Shown here: one piece after another, positions 13,997 through 21,427 of the stretch
How positions within the stretch are numbered: the stretch's first letter is position 1
Layout of the letters: every line of letters starts with the position of its first letter
Assembly (NCBI RefSeq): GCF_023913775.1
Contig: NZ_JAMXAX010000061.1
Location: 1-33,369, forward strand
From: Acidovorax facilis
GTDB taxonomy: Bacteria; Pseudomonadota; Gammaproteobacteria; Burkholderiales; Burkholderiaceae_C
Direction of reading: 5' to 3'
Length of the DNA stretch: 33,369 bases
Notes under the pieces: generated by a model
The model's input: the letters and a program-made list of their open reading frames with translations, nothing else
Databases searched by the model: none
Told to the model about the DNA's origin: nothing
Program-made: the position numbers and the translations under genes

Positions 13997-16957
13997 TCAG
14001 GCGCGTTCCACGTTGCAGATCGTGGTCTTGGTTTCTTGCATCATGGTCACGCTGTCGTAGCCATACGTCGTTGCGGTGTTCACGGCTTCACCGCGCACCA
14101 CAGGCGCCGCGCCCTTGGGGTAATAAGCCAGCATGTCCGCGCCCTGCCAGCGGCCCGAGAAGTGGAACGGCATCCACACCGTATCGGGCGCCACGCGCTC
14201 GGTGACCAGGGCCTGCACGTTGATGCGGGCGCCAGTGGGAGAACTGAGCCACACACGCTCGCCGTTGCGAATGCCCCGGTCTGCGGCCGTCTTGGGGTTG
14301 ATCTCGACAAACGACTCCTGCTGCAGCTCGGCCAGCCAGGGGTTGGAGCGGGTTTCCTCGCCACCGCCTTCGTATTCGACCAGACGGCCAGAGCTGAGGA
14401 TGAGCGGGAATTTCTCGTGCACCTTGTCCGCCACGTTTTTCTCCTGCACGCTCTTGTACAGCGTGGGCAGGCGCCAGAAGGTCTTCTTGTCGTCGTGGGT
14501 GGGGTACTTGGCCATGAGATCGGGCCGGGTGCCATACAGCGGTTCGCGGTGCTGCGGAATGGCATCGGGGAAGTTCCACACCACAGCGCGGGCCTTGGCG
14601 TTGCCAAACGGATGGCAGCCATGCTTCATGGCCACGCGAATGATCGCGCCCGTAGGGTCGGTCTTCCAGTTCTTGCCTTCGGCCTTGGCCTTCTCGGCGT
14701 CACTCAGGTCGTCCCACCAGCCCAGCTTTTTCAGCAGCACATGGTCGAACTCGGGGTAGCCCGTGGTGATCTCGCTGCCCACCGAATGCGAGCCGTCCTC
14801 GGCCAGCAGATTGACGCCATCCTTCTCGACGCCGAAGTTGGCGCGGAAGTTGCCGCCGCCTTCCATCACGTGTTTGGAGGTGTCGTACAGGTTGGGCGAG
14901 CCAGGGTGCTTGAGCTCCGGCGTGCCGTAGCAGGGCCATGGCAAGCCAAAATAGTCACCACCAAAGTCGTAACCAGTTTCCTTGTCCTTGCCGCCCTTCG
15001 ACTTCAGGGTCTTCACATCGAACAGATGCATGTTCCGCATGTGAGCCTTCAGGCGCTCAGGGCTCTGGCCGGTGTAGCCAATGGTCCAGACCGACTTGTT
15101 GATTTCGCGCAGGATGTCTTCGACCACGGGTTCGTCCATGCCCTTGACCTTCTGCATCTTGTAGTTCTTGGACAGCTCGGCCGCGAAGCCCAGCTTTTCA
15201 GCGAACTGGTGCATGATCATGTGGTCCGAACGGCTCTCCCAGAGCGGCTCGATGACCTTCTCGCGCCACTGGATGGAACGGTTGGAGGCCGTGCACGATC
15301 CACTGGTTTCAAACTGCGTGGCGGCTGGCAGCAGGTACACCGCACGGTTGGGGTTCAGGTCTTCGGCCTTGCCGGGCATAGCGGCCATGGCGGCGGTGGC
15401 CGAGGGGTACGGGTCCACCACCACGAGCAGATCCAGCTTGTCCATGGCCCGCTTCATTTCAAGGCCACGGGTCTGCGAATTGGGCGCGTGGCCCCAGAAG
15501 AACACGCCGCGCAGGTTGGAGTCCTGGTCGATCAGCTCATTCTTCTCCAGCACACCATCGATCCAGCGCGATACGGTGATGCCGCTCTTGGTCATCATCG
15601 CGGGCGATGCGTACTGCTTTTTGATCCACTCGAAGTCCACCCCCCAGACTGCGGCGAAGTGCTTCCACGAGCCTTCGGCCAGGCCGTAGTAGCCGGGCAG
15701 CGAATCGGGGTTGGGACCGACATCGGTGGCACCTTGCACGTTGTCGTGGCCGCGGAAGATGTTGGTGCCGCCGCCTGTTTTGCCCACATTGCCCAGTGCC
15801 AGTTGCAAAATGCACGAGGCACGCACCATGGCGTTGCCGATGGTGTGCTGGGTCTGGCCCATGCACCACACGATGGTGCCAGGGTTGTTGTCGTGCAGCA
15901 TCTTGGCGACCTTGAACATCTGGTCTTCCTTGACGCCGCAGGCCTCTTCCACCTTGTCGGGAGTCCACTTGGCCAGCACATCCTCGCGCACCTTCTCCAT
16001 GCCATAGACACGGTCGTTGATGTACTTCTTGTCTTCCCAGCCGTTCTTGAAGATGTGGTACAGCAGGCCGAAGAGGAACGGGATGTCGGTGCCCGAGCGG
16101 ATGCGTACGTACTCGTCGGCCTTGGCTGCGGTGCGGGTGAAGCGTGGGTCCACCACGATCATCTTGCAGCCGGTTTCCTTGGCGTGCAGCATGTGCAGCA
16201 TGCTCACCGGGTGGGCCTCGGCCGCGTTGGAGCCGATGTACAGAGCGACCTTGCTGTTTTGCATGTCGTTGTACGAGTTGGTCATGGCGCCATAGCCCCA
16301 TGTGTTGGCCACGCCTGCCACGGTGGTCGAGTGGCAGATGCGCGCCTGGTGGTCGCAGTTGTTGGTGCCCCAGAAGCTCACAAACTTGCGCAGCAGATAG
16401 GCCTGCTCGTTGTTGTGCTTGGACGAGCCGACGAAGTACACGCTATCCGGGCCGCTGGCGGCACGCAGCTCTTTCATCTTGGCCGTGATTTCGTTCAGGG
16501 CCGTGTCCCAGCTGATGCGCTCGTATTTGCCGTTGACGAGCTTCATGGGGTAGCGCAGGCGGTACTCCCCGTGGCCGTGTTCACGCAGTGCCGCACCCTT
16601 GGCGCAGTGGGCGCCCAGGTTGATGGGCGAATCGAACACAGGCTCTTGCCGCACCCACACGCCGTTTTCGACGACCGCATCCACCGCACACCCCACCGAG
16701 CAGTGGGTGCAGATGGTGCGGCGTACTTCGATCTTGCTGTCGCCGATGCCCACCTTGGCACCCTCGGCAGCATTGGATTTTTTGACCAGCGTGAGCTGCG
16801 ACGCCGCAATACCCACGCCCACCCCCAGGCCGGAGCGGCGCAGGAACGAGCGGCGGTCCATCGTGGGCAGCGCCTGCGACAGGCCACGGCGCAAGCTGTG
16901 CACAAAAGGAGACGATGCGACCTGCGCAGCGTGGGAGGACTTCTTGGTTAGCAACAT
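13997..16957 (-). CDS. Formate dehydrogenase catalytic subunit (alpha), Tat-exported
   Basis: This 986-residue molybdopterin enzyme oxidises formate to CO2 in the periplasm. The Tat signal is at 33-60 (DRRSFLRRSG followed by a hydrophobic run). The [4Fe-4S] motif near the N-terminus uses Cys83, Cys86, Cys90 and Cys118. The cofactor ligand is Cys208 in HQARICHSTTVAG: the codon is TGC, so no selenocysteine is used. His209 is the conserved active-site partner. A molybdopterin dinucleotide-binding domain closes the protein. Met33 would give a more typical Tat N-terminus; I kept the longer start because the N-terminal sequence resembles family members as I remember them. It lies 13 bases after the small Tat protein gene. 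Confidence 0.95.
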   Translation of the reverse strand: MLLTKKSSHAAQVASSPFVHSLRRGLSQALPTMDRRSFLRRSGLGVGVGIAASQLTLVKKSNAAEGAKVGIGDSKIEVRRTICTHCSVGCAVDAVVENGVWVRQEPVFDSPINLGAHCAKGAALREHGHGEYRLRYPMKLVNGKYERISWDTALNEITAKMKELRAASGPDSVYFVGSSKHNNEQAYLLRKFVSFWGTNNCDHQARICHSTTVAGVANTWGYGAMTNSYNDMQNSKVALYIGSNAAEAHPVSMLHMLHAKETGCKMIVVDPRFTRTAAKADEYVRIRSGTDIPFLFGLLYHIFKNGWEDKKYINDRVYGMEKVREDVLAKWTPDKVEEACGVKEDQMFKVAKMLHDNNPGTIVWCMGQTQHTIGNAMVRASCILQLALGNVGKTGGGTNIFRGHDNVQGATDVGPNPDSLPGYYGLAEGSWKHFAAVWGVDFEWIKKQYASPAMMTKSGITVSRWIDGVLEKNELIDQDSNLRGVFFWGHAPNSQTRGLEMKRAMDKLDLLVVVDPYPSATAAMAAMPGKAEDLNPNRAVYLLPAATQFETSGSCTASNRSIQWREKVIEPLWESRSDHMIMHQFAEKLGFAAELSKNYKMQKVKGMDEPVVEDILREINKSVWTIGYTGQSPERLKAHMRNMHLFDVKTLKSKGGKDKETGYDFGGDYFGLPWPCYGTPELKHPGSPNLYDTSKHVMEGGGNFRANFGVEKDGVNLLAEDGSHSVGSEITTGYPEFDHVLLKKLGWWDDLSDAEKAKAEGKNWKTDPTGAIIRVAMKHGCHPFGNAKARAVVWNFPDAIPQHREPLYGTRPDLMAKYPTHDDKKTFWRLPTLYKSVQEKNVADKVHEKFPLILSSGRLVEYEGGGEETRSNPWLAELQQESFVEINPKTAADRGIRNGERVWLSSPTGARINVQALVTERVAPDTVWMPFHFSGRWQGADMLAYYPKGAAPVVRGEAVNTATTYGYDSVTMMQETKTTICNVERA

Positions 16958-16970
16958 GGCACGCCCCGCT

Positions 16971-17180
16971 TCAGAGTTGGGTGGTCTTGTAGTACTGCTT
17001 CACGTGCGCAGACAGGTGATAGCCACCGCCTTTTTCTGGCGCCACCCGAGCGGGTTCAGACACGACGGCATCTGAGGGAACTACATGGGGGAGTGCCACG
17101 ACGGCTGCGGCTGCAGCCCCTACGGTGGCGGCGCCGGAGAAGAAGCTCCGGCGTGAGGAATTGGGCTGGCGGTTCTGCAT
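16971..17180 (-). CDS. Formate dehydrogenase region Tat-signal protein
   Basis: This 69-residue protein is made almost wholly of a Tat signal (SRRSFFSGAA, then an Ala/Val-rich core) plus a short tail ending GYHLSAHVKQYYKTTQL. This matches a small family consistently found next to formate dehydrogenase genes (the TIGR02811 type, from memory). It is the first gene of the periplasmic fdh operon. It may act as a small periplasmic or membrane-tethered subunit or assembly partner; the function is not established. Confidence 0.88.
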   Translation of the reverse strand: MQNRQPNSSRRSFFSGAATVGAAAAAVVALPHVVPSDAVVSEPARVAPEKGGGYHLSAHVKQYYKTTQL

Positions 17181-17224
17181 GCTTGTCTCCAGAATGGCTG
17201 GCAGCTATGAAACGGAATTCATAC

Positions 17225-17253
17225 AGTCTATGTCAGTGTGTAAAAGCCTGCAA
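17225..17253 (-). promoter_or_regulatory. Candidate sigma-70 promoter of the periplasmic fdh operon
   Basis: On the minus strand TTGCAG (17253-17248) and TAGACT (17230-17225) are separated by 17 bases, about 45 bases before the ATG at 17180. This is a pattern-based guess within the 147-base gap. Confidence 0.35.
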
Positions 17254-17312
17254 TCGAGCTTTACACCTCCCACTAAGACACTCATCTTTTGTAGCAACCT
17301 GGGCAGGCTTTT
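17242..17312. promoter_or_regulatory. Inverted repeat AAAAGCCTGC ... GCAGGCTTTT upstream of the fdh operon
   Basis: The 10-bp arms are exact (17242-17251 and 17303-17312), 51 bases apart, between the TorD-like gene and the fdh operon. The inner arm overlaps the candidate -35. It could be a looping operator pair, or the outer arm with its A/T run could be part of a weak terminator for the upstream genes. Confidence 0.4.
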
Positions 17313-17327
17313 CGAGCCTCCCAGAGG

Positions 17328-17963
17328 TTAGTCGAGCATGTCGAAGCCCTGGGCCTCCACTGCCACGAAGGCCCGCGTGAACTGGGCCAGCGCTGCATAG
17401 AAGCGCGCTTGCGGTTGGGCAGCCAGGGCATCACACAACTGCAAAACCCAGGGCTGCAGATGCGTTGCAAAAAAGTCGCGCTGCGCCGTCAGGTTGCAGA
17501 CAGCTACGTCATCCCCCGCGATCAGGTAGCGCATCACCTCGCACAGGTACGCGATGTGGTCTTCGGTTTCGGACATGGAATCGTCGCGTGCCAGCCCCAG
17601 CCGATCCAGGTCGGTGCGCAAACGGGCCAATGGCTTTTCGTTCAGAAAACCGCTCAGGTAATGCGAGCCATACAAAAAAACCTCGGGCTTGCCCACACCG
17701 CCAAAGAGACGGTCGAACTCCTGCGCGATGGCAGCATCGCTCAGTTCGCGGGCCGCGCCCACCAGCACCTGCCAAGGCTCTTGCAAAAAGGCGCCGTCGG
17801 CGGGCGCCTCGGTCACGGCTACCCGCAAGGCAGACAACAACTCGGCGCTGGGCGCGGCGTAGTACAGCTGCGACAGCAGACCATAGAGTTCGGCGCGTGC
17901 CGTTTCCTCATCCAGCGCAGAGCTGCCGCCAGGGTGGGTCAAAGAAGCAGGTTGGGCGCTCAC
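17328..17963 (-). CDS. TorD/DmsD-family molybdoenzyme chaperone
   Basis: This 211-residue all-helical protein has family features: ELYGLLSQLYYAAP near the N-terminus, QEFDRLFGG, VFLYGSHYLSGF, and DHIAYLCEVMRYLI followed by an FFATHLQPW helix. Such proteins bind the Tat signal of molybdoenzymes and hold them until the cofactor is inserted. The client here is most likely the periplasmic formate dehydrogenase alpha subunit encoded just downstream. The start is the GTG at 17963, whose bases overlap the TGA of the polyferredoxin gene (GTGA), so translation is coupled. Confidence 0.9.
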   Translation of the reverse strand: MSAQPASLTHPGGSSALDEETARAELYGLLSQLYYAAPSAELLSALRVAVTEAPADGAFLQEPWQVLVGAARELSDAAIAQEFDRLFGGVGKPEVFLYGSHYLSGFLNEKPLARLRTDLDRLGLARDDSMSETEDHIAYLCEVMRYLIAGDDVAVCNLTAQRDFFATHLQPWVLQLCDALAAQPQARFYAALAQFTRAFVAVEAQGFDMLD

Positions 17964-20077
17964 AGGTCCGTCACTTTCGTTTCGCTTTGAGAGGAATACA
18001 GGTCGATCACGCGGCAGTCGCTGCACATCTTCAGGCGCTCCAGCGCGTCGCCCTGGAACATCGCGTGGCCAGACAGTTTGCCCAGCATGGCCTCGATGGC
18101 CTTGACGGTGCCAAAGGGCTTGCTGCAGCGCACACAGGCCCAGGGTTTGGCCTCGTTGAGCACGCGCAGTTGCGCACGCTCCGGCGCCAGCAGCAGGCGC
18201 GGCTGCAGGGTGATGGCGTCTTCCGGGCAGGTGGTGGCACACAGGCCACACTGCACGCAATTCTTTTCGATAAAGCGCAGCTGCGGCAGCTGCGGGTTGT
18301 CCTGCAGCGCACTGGCGGGGCAGGCGCTCACGCAGCTCAGGCACAGGGTGCAGCGGTCCTTGTTGACTTCAATCGTGCCCAGGGGCGAACCCACTGCGGG
18401 CAAAGCGATGGCTGCGGGCCGATCGGCCACGGGCATCGGGGCCTGCTCGATGAGATGGTCCAACGCCATCTCCAGCGTGCTGCGCTTTTCCTGCGCCACC
18501 GCAAAGCGCGCGGCCACGGCCGGGGTCTTCTGGCGAGTCTGGCCCAGGGCCTGCAAGGCGGCGTCCAGCTCGGTGGGATGGGTGGCGCGCAGCAGCTGCA
18601 CATGGGTGCCCGTGTAGCCCAGGCCCCGCAAGATGGCTTGCGCCACATCCATCTGCGCCTGCAGGCCGTCGAGGTACTGCGGTGCTTCCTCCTGGGTCGT
18701 CAGCAACACCACCTGCGAGGCGCCGTAAGCAATTGCGCTGAGCCACAGGTCCACCCCGGTGCTGGCGGTGTGCCACAGCGCCACCGGGATCACGTTGGCA
18801 GGCACGCCCTGCGCCAGTTTCAACTGGGCGGCACGACCCAGCTCTTCCACCAGCGCCTGGCCGCGCTCCTGGCTGTGCAGCAGCACCACGGCATCCTTGC
18901 CGCCTGCAGCGGCGTAGGTGGACAAAAGGGTTTTGAGCTTGGTGCCCTGCTCTGTCGCACTGGGATAGGCATAGGTCAGCGCGCCCGTGGGGCACACGGT
19001 GGTGCAGGCGCCACAGCCGACACACAGGTTGGGGTTCACCTTGATTTGCTGACGGCTTTTGTCGCTGGCAATGGCTTCGGCCGAGCAGATGTCCACGCAG
19101 GCATTGCAGCCCACGGTTTCGTTGCGGCTGTGGGCGCAAAGCTTTTGTTTGTAGACAAAAAACTTGGGCTTTTCGAACTCGCCCACCAGCTCGCGCAGCT
19201 TCAGCAGCGTGGCCATATTGACACCATCACTACGCCCGTCCCAGCGCAGGTAACCCTGCGGCAGCGCGTGCTGCAAGAAGGTGGGCGTGGCGGTGGGCGA
19301 ACGCAGGTCGAGCACCAGGTCAAAACGCTCGGTCTGCGCCGTGGCGTCACGGGTGAAGTCGATGGCGCCCGCCACCTGGCACACCTTCACACAGTCGCGG
19401 TGCGAGCTGCAGGCCGCCATGTCGATCTGGTAATCGAGGCCGATGGCGTTCTCGGGGCAGGCCGCCACACAGGCGTTGCAGCGCGTGCACAAGTCCAGAT
19501 CAATCGGGTTGTCGGCCTTCCACTGCAGCTCGAACGCGCCCAGCCAGCCCGTGAGGCCCGTGATGCGCCCGCCCAGCACCGGGAACCGCCGCGCCTGCGC
19601 GCCACCGGCATTGCCAGGGCCTTGGGTGAACAGGGTCACATCCAGCACGTCCGACACCAGGGCGGCCGCCTGCTCGGCCTGGTCGAGCGGTCCGATGATG
19701 AGCAAGCGGCCCGTGCTCTTGTAGGTGACCGTGGGTACGGGCGGAGGGTCGGGCAGCCGGGCGGCCGCCAGCAGCGCGGCGATCTTGGGGCTGGCCTGGG
19801 CGGCATCGCGGCTCCAGCCGCCGGTTTCACGGATGTTCACAAACCGGATCGGGGACACCGCGCCTTCGGTCTGCTGGCCCAGGTCGCCAAACAGGCGTTG
19901 CTCTTGCGTGCACGCCACCACCACATCGTCACCGGACTGGATGGCCTTCTGGAAGGCGCCCGCCTCGCGCCGGCACAGGGTGGAGTGGAGGGTCAGGTCT
20001 TCATGCAGCGCCGCGCCCAACGCCTTGGCGTTGAGGGGCATCGTCTGGTTGCAGTCGCAGATGAGCGTCGTGGTCAT
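17960..20077 (-). CDS. Polyferredoxin associated with formate dehydrogenase
   Basis: This 705-residue soluble protein is rich in Fe-S motifs: Cys197/200/203/207 with CP, Cys223/229/233, Cys324/327/331, Cys352/355/358/362, Cys576/579/582/586 and Cys607/610/613/617. Two CxxC pairs at 648/651 and 685/688 resemble a zinc- or iron-binding finger. The N-terminal LICDCNQTMPL adds further cysteines. Residues 390-520 form a region without cysteines that looks like a nucleotide-binding-type fold (VVLLHSQERG, VVLLTTQEE). The protein is regularly found with DUF3305/DUF3306 and formate dehydrogenase genes and is probably an electron carrier or maturation factor in the cytosol; no activity is proven. The start at 20077 overlaps the preceding gene by 77 bases. 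Confidence 0.9.
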   Translation of the reverse strand: MTTTLICDCNQTMPLNAKALGAALHEDLTLHSTLCRREAGAFQKAIQSGDDVVVACTQEQRLFGDLGQQTEGAVSPIRFVNIRETGGWSRDAAQASPKIAALLAAARLPDPPPVPTVTYKSTGRLLIIGPLDQAEQAAALVSDVLDVTLFTQGPGNAGGAQARRFPVLGGRITGLTGWLGAFELQWKADNPIDLDLCTRCNACVAACPENAIGLDYQIDMAACSSHRDCVKVCQVAGAIDFTRDATAQTERFDLVLDLRSPTATPTFLQHALPQGYLRWDGRSDGVNMATLLKLRELVGEFEKPKFFVYKQKLCAHSRNETVGCNACVDICSAEAIASDKSRQQIKVNPNLCVGCGACTTVCPTGALTYAYPSATEQGTKLKTLLSTYAAAGGKDAVVLLHSQERGQALVEELGRAAQLKLAQGVPANVIPVALWHTASTGVDLWLSAIAYGASQVVLLTTQEEAPQYLDGLQAQMDVAQAILRGLGYTGTHVQLLRATHPTELDAALQALGQTRQKTPAVAARFAVAQEKRSTLEMALDHLIEQAPMPVADRPAAIALPAVGSPLGTIEVNKDRCTLCLSCVSACPASALQDNPQLPQLRFIEKNCVQCGLCATTCPEDAITLQPRLLLAPERAQLRVLNEAKPWACVRCSKPFGTVKAIEAMLGKLSGHAMFQGDALERLKMCSDCRVIDLYSSQSETKVTDL

Positions 20078-20774
20078 GTTCAGAGTGGCTGGCTGGGATG
20101 GCCACCGCGACCTCATCGGGCGGGATGGCCACCTCACGCTCGCTGGAGGGATCGCTAGGAATAGCGTTGCATACCCCAGACTGTGCCACGTCTGCGGGGG
20201 CTTGCCCCTCCGCATCATCCCGAGGCTGAGCACGGGCAGGGGCTATTGCGCCGGACCCCACGTCGGCACCTGTTTCCACAGCAGTGCCATCGACCGGCAC
20301 ATCGGGCAATGCTTCGGCCTCGGCCTTCTTTTCATGGTCAAAGAAGCCCATTGCGTGGGCGCTGGCCATCTTGCGCAGCATGCCCTCGGGCAGCGGGTCA
20401 GGCTGGGTGTAGTCGCCGATGTAGATATCCAGCCCATCCATCACATTGAAGTGTGGGTCGGAAAACAGCTTTTTCATGGCCAGGTTGCGCACCTCGGGCG
20501 ACACATCGCGGGCCACAAAGGCCTTGAAATCAGATGCGGGCGTGAGCGCCTGGGCATCGGCCAGCGTGGGGGATGGCGGGGCCTCGGCAACGGGCGCGGC
20601 GCCTTCTGCCGCCGTGTCGGATGCACCGGACACCACGGCGGACGTAGGGGCCAGTGACGACGAAGCAACAGGTGGGGGCAACGGCGGCGCCGGTGGTGGC
20701 GGCTCTTCCACCGGCTTGCCTTCGCGCACCTCCTGCTTGCGGCGCGACCAGCGGCCCAGGAACCCGTCAGTCAT
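20001..20774 (-). CDS. DUF3306 protein
   Basis: This 257-residue protein starts MTDGFLGRWSRRKQEV, the DUF3306 hallmark. A Pro/Ala-rich linker follows, then the conserved core (SDFKAFVARDVSPEVRNLAMKKLFSDPHFNVMDGLDIYIGDY, in pieces) at about 80-135, and a low-complexity acidic tail. The function is unknown, and it always travels with formate dehydrogenase genes in my experience of these clusters. Its start overlaps the DUF3305 stop by 8 bases. Its last 77 bases overlap the polyferredoxin gene in another frame, giving a His/Asp/Arg-rich tail that is probably not under strong constraint. Confidence 0.85.
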   Translation of the reverse strand: MTDGFLGRWSRRKQEVREGKPVEEPPPPAPPLPPPVASSSLAPTSAVVSGASDTAAEGAAPVAEAPPSPTLADAQALTPASDFKAFVARDVSPEVRNLAMKKLFSDPHFNVMDGLDIYIGDYTQPDPLPEGMLRKMASAHAMGFFDHEKKAEAEALPDVPVDGTAVETGADVGSGAIAPARAQPRDDAEGQAPADVAQSGVCNAIPSDPSSEREVAIPPDEVAVAIPASHSEHDHDAHLRLQPDDAPQRQGVGRGAA

Positions 20775-21345
20775 GGCTCCCTCCTCCGGCATTGCCACCG
20801 CCGCTCCCCCCACCACCACGCTGCTTTTCGGTGGAGACGGATGCGGGGTTGCCAAACCGGTCCTGCAGCGTGCGGAAACTGTCAGGGCGCTTGCGGCGCT
20901 TGGGCTCGGGCTGGTAGTGCTCGGCCACAAAGGCACGCAGGGTCTCCACCACCTCAGGCGCCGCAGGCACCTGTTCCACGGTTTCCTGCGCGTCCAGCCA
21001 GCGGCCAGCGTCGTGGTAGCTCAGGCTCACGGCCACAGGGCGTGCCAGCGGGATCTCGCCCGTGCCGGGGTCTTCGTCGCGGCGCCACAGCACAAACCAG
21101 CAGGGCGCGGGCGAGGTGAGATTGAGGTGGTAGCCCTCGGCGTCATCACGGTACAGCTCTGCCCGGAACCCCGGGAACAGCCAGCGCTGCTCGCGCTCGT
21201 CCTGGATGATCTGGCGCGGCTCGGTGCCAAAGGCGGGCTCGTTGATCACCACCTCGGCCAGCGACCACCGCCAGGGCTGCCAGCGGTTGTCGATGTGCTC
21301 GCAGCGCATGATCACGGCAACGTCGGTGTAGGGGCGCTCAGTCAT
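20767..21345 (-). CDS. DUF3305 protein
   Basis: This 192-residue protein has the DUF3305 core at about 8-150: VAVIMRCEHIDNRWQPWRWSL-type start, LFPGFRAELYRDDAEGYHLNL, CWFVLWRR and VSLSYHDAGRWLDAQETVEQVP. It ends in a charged KRRKRPDSF segment and a Gly-rich tail. It is unknown biochemically and is probably a cytosolic helper of formate dehydrogenase, because it is the first of a tightly packed set (DUF3305, DUF3306, polyferredoxin, TorD). It starts 82 bases after the fdsA stop, so it may be read through from the fds operon. Confidence 0.88.
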   Translation of the reverse strand: MTERPYTDVAVIMRCEHIDNRWQPWRWSLAEVVINEPAFGTEPRQIIQDEREQRWLFPGFRAELYRDDAEGYHLNLTSPAPCWFVLWRRDEDPGTGEIPLARPVAVSLSYHDAGRWLDAQETVEQVPAAPEVVETLRAFVAEHYQPEPKRRKRPDSFRTLQDRFGNPASVSTEKQRGGGGSGGGNAGGGSHD

Positions 21346-21427
21346 GGGCGCAGACTGTACCCCTGTGCGGCCCCCGCAGACAGCAATGCCCGCAAAGCCC
21401 CGCAGCCAGCGTGCAGATCACGCAGCG

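Noticed and set aside
13967-16951. A 994-codon open frame on the plus strand, opposite fdhA
   Set aside because: It mirrors fdhA, which has all catalytic motifs. High GC at third codon positions leaves few stops on the opposite strand; the translation is His/Gly/Val-rich with no motif.
17465-20158. An 897-codon plus-strand frame opposite the polyferredoxin
   Set aside because: Same effect. The opposite strand encodes ordered cysteine motifs; this frame shows only low-complexity Gln/His/Arg sequence.
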